NCBI GenBank assembly: GCA_016125375.1
Contig: WGLU01000008.1
Location: 1 to 64,000 of the forward strand
Origin: Pseudomonadota bacterium
GTDB lineage: Bacteria; Pseudomonadota; Alphaproteobacteria; UBA1280; RI-95
Direction of reading: 5' to 3'
Length of the DNA stretch: 64,000 bases
The stretch's first letter is position 1; every line of letters starts with the position of its first letter. A program made the position numbers and the translations under genes. Of this stretch, positions 40,907 through 50,726 are shown piece after piece. The notes beneath the pieces were generated by a model. The model was not told where the DNA came from and ran no database searches. It was given only the letters and a program-made list of their open reading frames with translations.

Positions 40907-41365
40907 TCACGCTTTGGATAATTGTCCAGTTTTCATCAGGCCCATAAACAGGCTCATCCCTACGGATTGCGCCAGATTGAGGGAGCGTTCCCCCTCCACC
41001 ATCGGGATACGGATGCGTGCATCGGCACGGTCATGCGCCTCCGGCGGCAGGCCATGACCTTCGTTCCCGAACAGCAGAATGTCGTTTGCCGCAAAGCTAA
41101 AGTCATCCAAACGGTTTTCGGCAAATTTGGTCAGCGCAACAAGACGCACCCCTTCCGGCAGCGCATCCAAAAAGTGCTGCCAGCTTTTATGGCGGATAAT
41201 CTGTGCCCGCTCCAGATAGTCCATGCCAGCGCGGCGCATCCGCGGCTCATCCCACACAAAGCCCATAGGCTCAACCAGATGTACCGGACAGCCAAAACAT
41301 ACAGCGGTACGAATAACAGCCCCCACGTTCTGGGCAATTTCCGGCTGGAAAAGACAGACCTGCAT
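40907..41365 (-). CDS. trmL: tRNA (cytidine(34)-2'-O)-methyltransferase (SPOUT)
   Basis: PEIAQNVGAVIRTAVCFG; LLFGNEGHGLP; RIPMVEGERSLNLAQSVGM. Confidence 0.93.
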   Translation of the reverse strand: MQVCLFQPEIAQNVGAVIRTAVCFGCPVHLVEPMGFVWDEPRMRRAGMDYLERAQIIRHKSWQHFLDALPEGVRLVALTKFAENRLDDFSFAANDILLFGNEGHGLPPEAHDRADARIRIPMVEGERSLNLAQSVGMSLFMGLMKTGQLSKA

Positions 41366-41441
41366 TTACATTCCCTGATAACTTGCGTTACATAAGGCCA
41401 ACACCATAAAATGCTTTCACGGACAAGAAAAGTAAGAACAG

Positions 41442-41972
41442 ATGATTAAAGCCCTGCCCTTCCATATTTACAGCCCTGCGGGGGAGGTTTTGTCCGGCTT
41501 GTTACAGCCGGGTGGTGAAACAACATACACCGCGCTCGGCCTTGAGCCGGATATGGGGCTGAGCCCCTCCACCCCGGTTCTGCTGGTGGTTTTCAACCTT
41601 AATGAGGACCTGCCCGGCGCCAAAGGTGTGGGGGCTAATGCCCGCAGCCTTTTTGGTGATCCTGCTCCCGTGCGGGAGTTCCGTTTCTGCCGCCAGTACG
41701 CAAGCGAGGCACCGGACCGCCGGACGCGCAACCGGGGCCAACTGTTCCTGTCCGGCAGGCCGGAACGCCTGTCCGAAGTTTTTCAGCATCTCAGCCACGT
41801 TGCTGCCGACCACTGCGGTCAGACCGATGCTGTGCTGCTGGCAGCCGGTTATGCCATGTTCCTGTATCAGGGGGATTTGGTCTGTGCGCCGTGTGACAGT
41901 AAAACAGCAGAGAAGTTCCACCCGCAGGAACCTGCCGCCTTCCGCGCTGTTTTGCGCACCCTTAAAAGCTAG
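41442..41972 (+). CDS. hypothetical protein, 176 aa
   Basis: ORF between trmL and the convergent DUF1704-like gene. Confidence 0.55.
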   Translation: MIKALPFHIYSPAGEVLSGLLQPGGETTYTALGLEPDMGLSPSTPVLLVVFNLNEDLPGAKGVGANARSLFGDPAPVREFRFCRQYASEAPDRRTRNRGQLFLSGRPERLSEVFQHLSHVAADHCGQTDAVLLAAGYAMFLYQGDLVCAPCDSKTAEKFHPQEPAAFRAVLRTLKS

Positions 41973-43114
41973 GCGCGCAGCTTCAGCAGATCGTCGTATG
42001 TCAGCCAGTTGGTGTAGAGGGCGGGCAGGACAGCCTGTCCTTTTTCAACCGCAAGGCGGGTAAAAAAGTCCTGACTGGCGCCGTAAACAAACTCGTAACT
42101 ACGGTAGAGCGGATGGTTGCCAAGACTGTTCAGACTATGGGCTACCTTTCCTTCTTCCCGCCACGGCAGCCAGCGACGCACCTCGTCCACCACCAGCTCA
42201 AGCGGGGTACCACCATGCAGGCGGATGTGGGCATTATGCCAGACCAGACCGGAAAAATGACTGAGCGCGCAGCGTGTCTGCACCAGCGGCTCCTGCGCTT
42301 CGGGGATTTGCCAGAACAGCGGCAGGGTTTGCGCCAGCCCCTCGCTCTGGAACTGCTCCGGCCCGTGCACGGTGGTCAACCCCAGCCATGCTGGCAGTTC
42401 GCCCGCTGCAATTCTGCTGCGTAGAATGGACATCTGTACCAGATGCGCAAACAGCTCGTGCAGTGCCAGTTGAATGCTGCGCGCGCGCCAGTGCTGTTTC
42501 ATATGACGGCGGTTGAAGCGAAGGCGGAAAGCATTCCCACGGCCATCCACCCAGGCAGCCCAGTACTGGTCGACCTCGCCAAAGCTGATATCAACCGTAA
42601 AATCGGCTTTGCTGCCAATCAATGCTTCCAGCTGCGGTTTATGGCGGGTCAGGAAGTCGGTATAGAAATCAGCCACATCCTTCTCGGCAATTTCCGTATC
42701 CCTAGTCTCCAGATTCTTTTCCGTGTCCTTATCCAGTGCCAGTTGCCACGGCGCCAGACGGGCTGTCAGGCTCTGGCGGGCAGCATCCAGCACATCGTCC
42801 CCGTACAGGGCAAAACGGAACCCTTGGGTCGCCGCAATGTACGGCTCAAAATCCCAATGCTCCCCCATACGGTTACGCAGAAAAGCCTCATGGGCGCCAA
42901 GGCGGCGATACGCCAGCGGGTTGGCCTCGCGCTCGGCACGGCGGCGCAGGGCTTTGACGGCCAGCAGCACATCCCAACGGCTGGCAAAGTCGGTACCGCC
43001 GTCGGCATCCAGCAGGTTGAAGTCGATAACCGCGTCCGCGCCGAGGGATTTTTCCAGCCGGTCCCACCCCAGCAGCAGGTCAACATAAGCGGTATCGAGA
43101 GAGGGGGCGGTCAT
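41969..43114 (-). CDS. putative DUF1704-like (tyrosine-carboxypeptidase-like) metallopeptidase
   Basis: HELFAH (HExxxH) plus QSEGLAQTL, reminiscent of the QEGLA motif. Confidence 0.55.
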   Translation of the reverse strand: MTAPSLDTAYVDLLLGWDRLEKSLGADAVIDFNLLDADGGTDFASRWDVLLAVKALRRRAEREANPLAYRRLGAHEAFLRNRMGEHWDFEPYIAATQGFRFALYGDDVLDAARQSLTARLAPWQLALDKDTEKNLETRDTEIAEKDVADFYTDFLTRHKPQLEALIGSKADFTVDISFGEVDQYWAAWVDGRGNAFRLRFNRRHMKQHWRARSIQLALHELFAHLVQMSILRSRIAAGELPAWLGLTTVHGPEQFQSEGLAQTLPLFWQIPEAQEPLVQTRCALSHFSGLVWHNAHIRLHGGTPLELVVDEVRRWLPWREEGKVAHSLNSLGNHPLYRSYEFVYGASQDFFTRLAVEKGQAVLPALYTNWLTYDDLLKLRA

Positions 43115-43187
43115 GGCGGGTTTCCTTTACGCGGGCTTGCAAAACGTGGTAAATTCTAACCGATTTTTCAGACAGGAGAGCTTAAAA

Positions 43188-44360
43188 ATGGCCGCCACAC
43201 TCAACCCGCATGACCCGTTGATGTTCGATACGCTGCTGAGTGAAGAAGAACGCATGGTCCGCGACGCCACGCGTGACTTTGTAAAGACCGTCATGGAGCC
43301 GAAAATCCTCAAGGCGGCACGCGAGGGGCATTTCCCCATGGAGTTGGCCCGCGAGATGGGTGAGATGGGCCTGTTTGGGGTCACCATCGACGGCTACGGC
43401 TGCGCCGGCATGAACTACGTGCAGTACGGCCTGATTAACCGCGAGGTCGAATACTGCGACAGCGCGTTCCGCTCTTTCCTGTCCGTCCAGAGCTCGCTGG
43501 TCATGCATCCCATTTACACGTGGGGTACCGAGGCACAGAAGCAAAAATACCTGCCCAAACTGGCCAAAGGCGAATGGATCGGCTGCTTTGGCCTGACCGA
43601 GCCCAACCACGGCTCCGACCCCGGCAGCATGCTGACCCGCGCCCATAAAACCAACGGCGGCTACGTCCTCAACGGCGAAAAAACATGGATTACCAACAGC
43701 CCCGTGGCCGACGTTTTTGTGGTCTGGGCGAAGGACGACGCCGGCGATATTCGCGGCTTTGTGCTGGAAAAAGGCATAAAAGGCCTCAGCGCACCCAAAA
43801 TTGAAGGCAAGATGAGCCTTATGGCCTCGGAAACCGGCATGATTGTGATGCAGGACGTTTTTGTGCCGGAAGAAAACAAGTTCCCCGAGGTCAAAGGCCT
43901 CAAGGGGCCGTTCTCGTGCCTCAACTCGGCCCGTTATGGCATTGCCTGGGGGGCCATGGGTGCTGCGCAGGCCTGCTTTGACCAATCGCTCTGGTACACC
44001 ACTGACCGCGAGCAGTTCGGCAAACCGCTGGCGACCAAGCAGCTCATCCAGTTCAAGCTGGCCAGCATGTCTACGGAAATTGTCAACGGTCACCTGTTGG
44101 CGCTGCAACTCGGCCGCCTGAAGGATGCAGGTACGGCTACGCCGGACATGACCTCCTACGCCAAGCGCAACAACGTCGCCAAAGCTTTGGAAATTGCTCG
44201 TATGGCGCGGGATATGCACGGTGGCAACGGCGTGTGCGACGAGTACAAGATCATGCGCCACATGGTCAACCTTGAAGCGGTGAATACCTACGAAGGCACA
44301 GCTGATATTCATGCACTGATTATCGGTCGCGCCCTCACCGGCCATCAGGCCTTCGCTTAA
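43188..44360 (+). CDS. gcdH: acyl-CoA dehydrogenase, glutaryl-CoA dehydrogenase-like
   Basis: [62 protein letters not shown]. Confidence 0.9.
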   Translation: MAATLNPHDPLMFDTLLSEEERMVRDATRDFVKTVMEPKILKAAREGHFPMELAREMGEMGLFGVTIDGYGCAGMNYVQYGLINREVEYCDSAFRSFLSVQSSLVMHPIYTWGTEAQKQKYLPKLAKGEWIGCFGLTEPNHGSDPGSMLTRAHKTNGGYVLNGEKTWITNSPVADVFVVWAKDDAGDIRGFVLEKGIKGLSAPKIEGKMSLMASETGMIVMQDVFVPEENKFPEVKGLKGPFSCLNSARYGIAWGAMGAAQACFDQSLWYTTDREQFGKPLATKQLIQFKLASMSTEIVNGHLLALQLGRLKDAGTATPDMTSYAKRNNVAKALEIARMARDMHGGNGVCDEYKIMRHMVNLEAVNTYEGTADIHALIIGRALTGHQAFA

Positions 44361-44461
44361 GACCCGCGCATTTTCTGCTTGTAAAAGCCCGGCAGAGGGG
44401 CTATCAGGAGGGGAGTATTGCTTACCCTCCTTGCCTTTTTGCTACCCCGAAAGGAACTACC

Positions 44462-44719
44462 ATGAAGGCCTTCATCAACGCCCTTCAGAGCGGCTTCGCG
44501 GCCGTCAAAGCCCCCATCGCCACCCGCATGGAAACCGTCCGCGCTGCCAACGAGGCCGCCGACCGTATCCAGCGTGCCGGCGAAGGCTACATCACCCGCC
44601 CGCGTCGCGGCTTCTCGGCGTTCGAGATGGACCTGATCAAGAGCGACACCGTGCCGGCCTGCTGGGCCAAACACGCCGCCGTTCTCAAGACCGAATACGC
44701 GGCCATGCAGGCCGCCTGA
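44462..44719 (+). CDS. hypothetical protein, 85 aa
   Basis: RBS aaggaa, C/T-rich leader, own terminator. Confidence 0.65.
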   Translation: MKAFINALQSGFAAVKAPIATRMETVRAANEAADRIQRAGEGYITRPRRGFSAFEMDLIKSDTVPACWAKHAAVLKTEYAAMQAA

Positions 44720-44736
44720 ACCACGATCGAACGAGC

Positions 44737-44767
44737 AGAGCCTCCCACACAGTGGGAGGCTCTTTGC
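44737..44767 (+). terminator. intrinsic terminator
   Basis: agagcctcccacacagtgggaggctcttt. Confidence 0.8.
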
Positions 44768-44781
44768 TTTTTGTCATAGCC

Positions 44782-45330
44782 CTACCTGTAAGGGTCAACG
44801 ATGACCAGAGTCCGGTCGGATGTACGGAACATCACATCACCACCATGCAGGTCACGGGGAATATCTTTTTGTGCACGTATCACATCGGCGGCATCACGCA
44901 GGTCACGCGGCAGGCCGTGCGCCTCGCCAAAAACAACATAGGTCATCAGCTTGTCCCGCTGGGGGTGCAACTCTCTCGGCAGCACATCAAGCTTTTCCAT
45001 TACGGTGACAAGACTGCCATCCGGCAGTGTGCGGTGAGCATGCACCTTGGGAAAGTGCTTGTTGTCTGCGTGGGTCTGGCAGAGCTCGGCATGGCGGTCG
45101 AATCCATTATCCGGGCCGGAAACACGCACCACATACCGCCCGCAGGGCGAGGCCGCTACCCGACCATTTTTACCATGTCCGCATTTTTGCCAGCCTGCTT
45201 CGCCAAAGGCCCTGACCATATCCTCGCGGGTGCGTCCGTACTGGCCTTCAAACCTGTGTACCATCTCGTCAAACGGACTCTCTTCCCGCTCTGGCAGGTC
45301 TGGCATCTGGCTGCGGTTTTCTAAATCCAT
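44782..45330 (-). CDS. protein-kinase-like fold protein
   Basis: PRDLHGGDVMFRTSDRTLVIVDPYR resembles a kinase catalytic loop plus metal-binding Asp. Confidence 0.6.
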   Translation of the reverse strand: MDLENRSQMPDLPEREESPFDEMVHRFEGQYGRTREDMVRAFGEAGWQKCGHGKNGRVAASPCGRYVVRVSGPDNGFDRHAELCQTHADNKHFPKVHAHRTLPDGSLVTVMEKLDVLPRELHPQRDKLMTYVVFGEAHGLPRDLRDAADVIRAQKDIPRDLHGGDVMFRTSDRTLVIVDPYR

Positions 45331-45358
45331 AGGGTTTATTATGGGGTGTTTATGACAA

Positions 45359-45388
45359 AAGAAAACCACCCCTTTTCAGGGGTGGTGA
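45359..45388 (-). terminator. intrinsic terminator
   Basis: minus strand ccacccctgaaaaggggtggttttctttt. Confidence 0.8.
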
Positions 45389-45392
45389 ACGC

Positions 45393-45737
45393 TTACTCGA
45401 AAATATCGGTATTCAGGGGCAGCGGCTCACCCAGCCACAGCGGGTGGATGGTGTGGTCGGAGAGGTCATCCCCCGTTTCCGGGTGGACCAGAACCGACAG
45501 GCCGGCACGGTTGAGCATCAGCAGCGGCACGATGTGCGGGAACAGATGCGGCGGGAACGCCACCTGATACATACCGACCGGATGCGGGCCGACCGGACGC
45601 TCGTGCACGCGGCCGAGGCGGGCATCCGCCAGCTGTCCCAGCACATCGCGCAGGGCGAGTGCGGTCTGCTTTTCGGCCTCGTTACGGAAGTAGATATGGG
45701 CATGGTAGCCCGTGATGTCGCTGATGGGACGAGTCAT
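45393..45737 (-). CDS. DOPA 4,5-dioxygenase family protein
   Basis: GYHAHIYFRNEAEKQTA...HERPVGPHPVGMYQVAFPP...LMLNRAGLSVLVHPETGDDLSDH. Confidence 0.88.
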   Translation of the reverse strand: MTRPISDITGYHAHIYFRNEAEKQTALALRDVLGQLADARLGRVHERPVGPHPVGMYQVAFPPHLFPHIVPLLMLNRAGLSVLVHPETGDDLSDHTIHPLWLGEPLPLNTDIFE

Positions 45738-45858
45738 GGGTTTATCCTCGCAGGAGAGGTGTAAAACGGCAATCAAGTTCTGCCCCATAGTACCTGTACA
45801 TGCCAGACATGCAAGTGTATCCTGCTGTGGCTAACCTTTTTAAGGCAAGGAGCCACTC

Positions 45859-47070
45859 ATGACTGCTGCCCCGCTCGACGGTATTCGCGTTCTTGACCTC
45901 TCCCGCGTGCTGGCGGGTCCCTGGTGCAGCATGACTCTGGCCGATATGGGGGCCGACGTCATTAAGATAGAAAGTCTGGAGGGGGATGACACCCGCAGCT
46001 GGGGCCCGCCCTTCATCGAACGCGGCAACCATAAGCTCAGCGCCTATTTTTCATGCGTCAACCGCAACAAGCGCTCCGTGGCGGTAAACCTGAAAGACCC
46101 CAAGGGGCAGGATATCGTCCACCGTCTCGCCCGTCAGGCCGATGTACTGTTGGAAAACTTTAAAACCGGTGGTGCTGAAAAACTGGGCGTCGGCTACGAA
46201 CAGCTCCGGACCGAAAACCCGGCACTGGTCTACTGTTCCATTTCAGGCTACGGCCGTACGGGCAGTAAGGCGCACGTGCCCGGCTACGACTTCATCATAC
46301 AGGCAGAGGCTGGCCTGATGAGCATCACCGGCCCATCCGGCGGCAAGCCCTACAAAGTCGGCATGGCTGTGGCTGACATCACCACCGGCATGAACGCCAC
46401 CACAGGCATTCTGGCGGCTCTGTTTGCCCGCACCCGCAGCGGCAAGGGCCAGCATATCGACATTTCGTTGTACGATACGCAGCTCCAGTGGTTGGGTAAC
46501 GTTGCCAGCAATGTGCTCTTCAGCGGTCACGACGCACGTCGCTGGGGCAACAACCACGCCAACATCGTCCCGTATCAGATGTTTGAAGCGGCAGAAAACA
46601 CATGGCTGGTTGTGGCCTGTGGTAATGACGGTCAGTGGCGCCACCTGTGCACCATTCTGGGCAAACCGGAATGGCAAACCGACCCCAAATACGCCACCAA
46701 TCCAGCCCGCGTGACCAACCGGGATGACCTGACCCCGATGTTGCAGAAAATTTTTCTGACCCGTCCGGCTGCCGCGTGGCTCAAAGACATTGATGCGGCA
46801 GGCATTCCCTGCGGGCATGTGCGTACCGTTAAAGAAGCGATTGATGACCCGCTGACTACAGAGCGCGGCATGCGCCTACATATGCACCAGCCGGTGCTGG
46901 ATACGGATATTCCGCTGCTCGGCTCGGCCCTGCATTTTTCCGAAACACCAGTCCGCTACCACAGCGCGCCGCCCGTGACCGGACAGCACACCGAAGAAGT
47001 GCTGGGCGAGCTCGGCCTGTCCAGAGACGATATCCGCGCACTCGAACGGGACAAAATCATCGGCCTGTAA
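45859..47070 (+). CDS. CaiB/BaiF family CoA-transferase
   Basis: LDGIRVLDLSRVLAGPWCSMTLADMGADVIKIE; NRNKRSVAVNLKDPKGQ. Confidence 0.93.
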   Translation: MTAAPLDGIRVLDLSRVLAGPWCSMTLADMGADVIKIESLEGDDTRSWGPPFIERGNHKLSAYFSCVNRNKRSVAVNLKDPKGQDIVHRLARQADVLLENFKTGGAEKLGVGYEQLRTENPALVYCSISGYGRTGSKAHVPGYDFIIQAEAGLMSITGPSGGKPYKVGMAVADITTGMNATTGILAALFARTRSGKGQHIDISLYDTQLQWLGNVASNVLFSGHDARRWGNNHANIVPYQMFEAAENTWLVVACGNDGQWRHLCTILGKPEWQTDPKYATNPARVTNRDDLTPMLQKIFLTRPAAAWLKDIDAAGIPCGHVRTVKEAIDDPLTTERGMRLHMHQPVLDTDIPLLGSALHFSETPVRYHSAPPVTGQHTEEVLGELGLSRDDIRALERDKIIGL

Positions 47071-47181
47071 GCCCTCCGCGCTTGAAATAACGTCCGTACG
47101 CCCCCATTTCGTGAGCATCGTCTTGTGCGATGCATTCTGCTTTGCCGTTTCCTATCCCCCTCCGAACACGAGGAACTCATC

Positions 47182-47994
47182 ATGTTCGACGACCTCAAAG
47201 ACTTCGATCCGCTCCTTCACGAGCGCAAAACCCTCAAGGACATCGCGTCCGGCATCACGGTCGGTCCGTATCTGGTCAGCATGCTGCTCGGTCTGGTTAC
47301 TGGCAGCGCTCTGCTGCTCGGCATCATCACCGCCACGTTTGCGGCCACGTTCACCCTCACCATCATGCTGGGCAAGAACAGCAAGCACACCAAACTGGTT
47401 GCTGCCATTCTGACCTTCAGCCTGTGGAGCACGGTGACCACGTTCTGGGCGATGTTCGCCACGGTTCCGTCGTTCGATGCCATCCATGCACTGTCGTCCA
47501 TCGTCACGGTCACCCTGACGGCGCTGCTCATGCGCTTCTGGGCCGGGCGGCTGTACGACAAGGCCCTGCGCGTCATGAACGAACGTATCCGGAAGGCCCG
47601 CGAAAACGGGACCTACCACGATCCGTTCGAGTCCATGTTCGCCCACGGTTTCAGCAAGGCCGGCTTCGGCCCCGGGTTCGGTACCCGCTCCGGTGCACAA
47701 CAGCGCGCCGGATTTGGTCCCAACAACCCGCGCAATGCGTGGCAGAAACCCTTCGAGGATGACATCCGCCGCGCCCGCGAGCGTGCCGCTGCCCAGCAGC
47801 AGGCAGGCGAACTGGCCAAGGCGTACGAAACCCTCGGCGTTGCCAGCACTGCTGGCAAGGACGACGTCAAGAAGGCCCACCGCAAACTGGTGGCCATGTA
47901 CCATCCGGACCGCACCGGCAATGCCGGTACGGCCAAAATGGCAACGGTCAATGCCGCCAAGGACCTTATCTACAAGGCCAACGGCTGGACCTGA
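47182..47994 (+). CDS. membrane protein with C-terminal J-domain
   Basis: LAKAYETLGVASTAGKDDVKKAHRKLVAMYHPDRTGNAG (HPD motif); three N-terminal hydrophobic segments. Confidence 0.85.
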   Translation: MFDDLKDFDPLLHERKTLKDIASGITVGPYLVSMLLGLVTGSALLLGIITATFAATFTLTIMLGKNSKHTKLVAAILTFSLWSTVTTFWAMFATVPSFDAIHALSSIVTVTLTALLMRFWAGRLYDKALRVMNERIRKARENGTYHDPFESMFAHGFSKAGFGPGFGTRSGAQQRAGFGPNNPRNAWQKPFEDDIRRARERAAAQQQAGELAKAYETLGVASTAGKDDVKKAHRKLVAMYHPDRTGNAGTAKMATVNAAKDLIYKANGWT

Positions 47995-48007
47995 CCACCA
48001 AACGGTT

Positions 48008-48037
48008 GAACCGCCCCTCAGGGGGCGGTTCTTTTTT
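48008..48037 (+). terminator. intrinsic terminator preceded by CCAAACGGTTGA
   Basis: gaaccgcccctcagggggcggttctttttt. Confidence 0.85.
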
Positions 48038-48208
48038 ATGACAAGTGTTTGCAGTGTCTATTCTTTTTTGTTTGACGCGCCTGCTCCCATCCCGTAAAAA
48101 AAGGCCGATACTTCATACCTTTCCTTTTTTCCCGTTTACGACCTCCTTACGTTTTTCCTTGTGCAAATTTTGCGTTCCATTTCTTTCGTGATGTAAAGGA
48201 CAACGGTT

Positions 48209-48625
48209 ATGTTCAAGTCCGCTTCTTTCCTCGCTGCCGCTTCCCTCGCGGTTCTCCTTCTCGCCGGCTGTCAGACCACCGGCACCAGCGCCCCCGCGCC
48301 CGCCGCACCCCAGACCGAAGTCGTCAAGGCCGACGTCGACGTCAGCGGCCTCTGGAAGGGCACCTTCACCAACCGCAAGGGCCAGACCTACCATGTCGAG
48401 TTCACGCTCGCGGTGGACAACGGCAAGCTTTCCGGCCACGCCTATCTGCCGGCCAGCACCTACGACAAGCGCCCTGCGGTCACCGGTACGGTTTCCGGCA
48501 ACAAGGTGAGCATCTACAACCCGAGCAGCAACTTCCACTACGAGTTGACGCTCAGCGCCGACGGCAAGACCCTCAGTGGCAAGGTCATCGGCAGCAATCC
48601 GGGCACGATGCAACTGACCCGCTAA
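48209..48625 (+). CDS. putative lipoprotein, 138 aa
   Basis: LAVLLLAGCQTTG lipobox. Confidence 0.78.
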   Translation: MFKSASFLAAASLAVLLLAGCQTTGTSAPAPAAPQTEVVKADVDVSGLWKGTFTNRKGQTYHVEFTLAVDNGKLSGHAYLPASTYDKRPAVTGTVSGNKVSIYNPSSNFHYELTLSADGKTLSGKVIGSNPGTMQLTR

Positions 48626-48636
48626 CGCGATACGGA

Positions 48637-48665
48637 ACACCCGCCGAAAGGCGGGTGTTTTTTTA
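48637..48665 (+). terminator. intrinsic terminator
   Basis: acacccgccgaaaggcgggtgttttttt. Confidence 0.85.
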
Positions 48666-49409
48666 TGCCGGAATGACAATTCCCTTGTCTATCAGCGTCT
48701 CCAGGTGGACTGCAAGTTCTGCCCTGTCGACGGCAGATGCAAACTCCTTAACCACGATATCCAGCGCCTCGGAGGCTTTTACAGACTGTTCTGTGGCAAC
48801 AATCTGCAACAGTCGGGCAACGGCGGGCGCCAGTTCCATAAAGCGCACACGGCTCACCTCGTCCCGCCAGACCAGCAGAAAAGTCATGGCCACGGGCATC
48901 TCGGTCGGCATAAAATCCGGGCTCAGGCGGTGCACCGGCCACTGGTAAGCCAGCGGCAGGGCCAACGGGCTGAGTGTCAGGTTGTCTGTGTAGCTGTCAG
49001 CCCGTTGGGTTTGTGGTTCTTCCTCGCTGACTTCCAGCACAAGTTCCACCCATTCGTAGTGGGCCAGTTCAACCTGCCATGGGCGTTCGGGCGGAACGGG
49101 CTGGGTTTGCAGCCACGTAAAAAACTCTTCCGGAATATCCCTGAAGTACGGCGACTGGCATAAATGCCCGGCAAAGAACTGGCGGAACAGACCATGCCAT
49201 TCCTCTTTACCCAACAGTTTTTTCAATACCGGGAATGTACGTGCAGCCATGCCTTCCATGTTGCTGTAAAACAGCTGACGGTAAATGCCCATCCGACGGG
49301 CGTCGCAGTCAGGCGGCAGAGGGGCTTCTTCAGGGTTACGGATGTAGGCCGTAAAAGCAGCCTGTGCTGCCATAAATCCCGGCTGGTTAGACCGCTTGGC
49401 GGACGGCAT
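48663..49409 (-). CDS. DUF2063 (HvfC/BufC-like) RiPP partner protein
   Basis: FTAYIRNPEEAPLPPDCDARRMGIYRQLFYSNMEGMAARTFPVLKKLLG; overlaps DUF692 gene. Confidence 0.85.
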   Translation of the reverse strand: MPSAKRSNQPGFMAAQAAFTAYIRNPEEAPLPPDCDARRMGIYRQLFYSNMEGMAARTFPVLKKLLGKEEWHGLFRQFFAGHLCQSPYFRDIPEEFFTWLQTQPVPPERPWQVELAHYEWVELVLEVSEEEPQTQRADSYTDNLTLSPLALPLAYQWPVHRLSPDFMPTEMPVAMTFLLVWRDEVSRVRFMELAPAVARLLQIVATEQSVKASEALDIVVKEFASAVDRAELAVHLETLIDKGIVIPA

Positions 49410-50289
49410 GCTGCCCCTCCCCCTTGCGGTGTTTGTCCTGCAAGGCGTTGATGGTGGCAACCTCCCCCATCAGTTCCGTCAGGGGCGGAATGTTAAAATC
49501 CCGTTCCAACAGTGTGGGGCGTACGCCTACGTGCGCATAGGCCGCATCCAGCAGCTGCCAGACAGGGTCAATCACATCCGCGCCGTGGGTATCCACAATC
49601 AGGTCCTTATCTTCCACATAATGTCCGGCCACATGGATATAGGCCACACGCTCTGCCGGCATCTTTTTCAGAAATGCGTATGGGTCATAGCGGTGGTTCA
49701 CACTGTTAACGTAGATGTTGTTTACATCCAGCAGCAGGTCACAGTCTGCCTCGCTCAGCACGGCGCTTACAAACGCCGCCTCATCCATCTCCGGTGCAGG
49801 CATGGCGTAGAACGACACGTTCTCAATCGCAATCCGGCGCTGGAGGATATCCTGCACCCGGCGGATACGACCTGCCACGTAGGTAACAGCTTCCGATGTA
49901 AAGGGGATAGGCATCAGGTCATACAAATGACCATCGTCACTGCAATAGCTCAAATGTTCGCTGTAAAGGGGGACGTTAAACGTATCCAGAAAACTGCCAA
50001 CATCTTTCACAAAGGTTTCATCGAGCGGGGCGGGGCTGCCCAGAGACAGGGAAAGGCCGTGACAGTAAAGGGGTTTGGCTTCCATCGCGCGGCGGAAATC
50101 GGTCGCAATTTTACCGCCCAGACGGATCCAGTTTTCGGGCGCAACTTCGTAAAAATCCACTTCAGGTGGCGGGGCATCCGCCAGGGTTTTTACCAGTTCG
50201 CGCCGCAGGCCCAGACCCGCACCATGGTTTGCCATGGCATGGGTCTGAGCGCTCGCACGCGGATAGGTGCTTAGTGGGCTGCGCCGCAC
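49387..50289 (-). CDS. DUF692 / MNIO multinuclear iron-dependent oxidative enzyme (HvfB/BufB-like); start uncertain
   Basis: GAGLGLRREL, YSEHLSYC, IENVSFYA, LLLDVNNIYVN, YIHVAGHY, DTHGADV. Confidence 0.92.
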   Translation of the reverse strand: MRRSPLSTYPRASAQTHAMANHGAGLGLRRELVKTLADAPPPEVDFYEVAPENWIRLGGKIATDFRRAMEAKPLYCHGLSLSLGSPAPLDETFVKDVGSFLDTFNVPLYSEHLSYCSDDGHLYDLMPIPFTSEAVTYVAGRIRRVQDILQRRIAIENVSFYAMPAPEMDEAAFVSAVLSEADCDLLLDVNNIYVNSVNHRYDPYAFLKKMPAERVAYIHVAGHYVEDKDLIVDTHGADVIDPVWQLLDAAYAHVGVRPTLLERDFNIPPLTELMGEVATINALQDKHRKGEGQHAVRQAV

Positions 50290-50624
50290 TTGGCTTCACC
50301 GCACTTGTGTTCGCCGGACTTGCCATGATGCTCGTCGGCAGCACCTTCGTGCTCTTCATCGCCGCCCATCATGTTCTCGCCGCACTTGCCTTCGCCGCAC
50401 TTGTTCTCGCCGCACTTGCCTTCCATGCCTTTTTCTTCACCGCATTTGTGGTCGGCAGCTTTGTGCTCGGCTGTGTGCTCGGCCACTTTGTCAGAAGCCA
50501 TGTAACCGCCCTTCAGTTCGGTCATGGATGTAGCAGGGGCAGCAGCAGCGCCGGCTGCGAAAGCAGCGGAGCCAACAGCGGCAGTCAGAGCAAAAGCCAG
50601 AACTTTCTTCTCAGTCATTTTCAT
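50271..50624 (-). CDS. Cys-rich RiPP precursor (HvfA/bufferin-like) 1
   Basis: MKMTEKKVLAFALTAAVGSAAFAAG signal; HKCGEEKGMEGKCGENKCGEGKCGEN...EHKCGEAKCGAAH; RBS gaggg. Confidence 0.88.
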   Translation of the reverse strand: MKMTEKKVLAFALTAAVGSAAFAAGAAAAPATSMTELKGGYMASDKVAEHTAEHKAADHKCGEEKGMEGKCGENKCGEGKCGENMMGGDEEHEGAADEHHGKSGEHKCGEAKCGAAH

Positions 50625-50726
50625 AGAATTATCCCTCAAAAAAAACGCGTTATTTTTGTTAGACCCGCCCCCCTGGCGGGGGACGGGCAGGAACATAATA
50701 ACGTGTTCGGGTTGTTGACGTTATTG

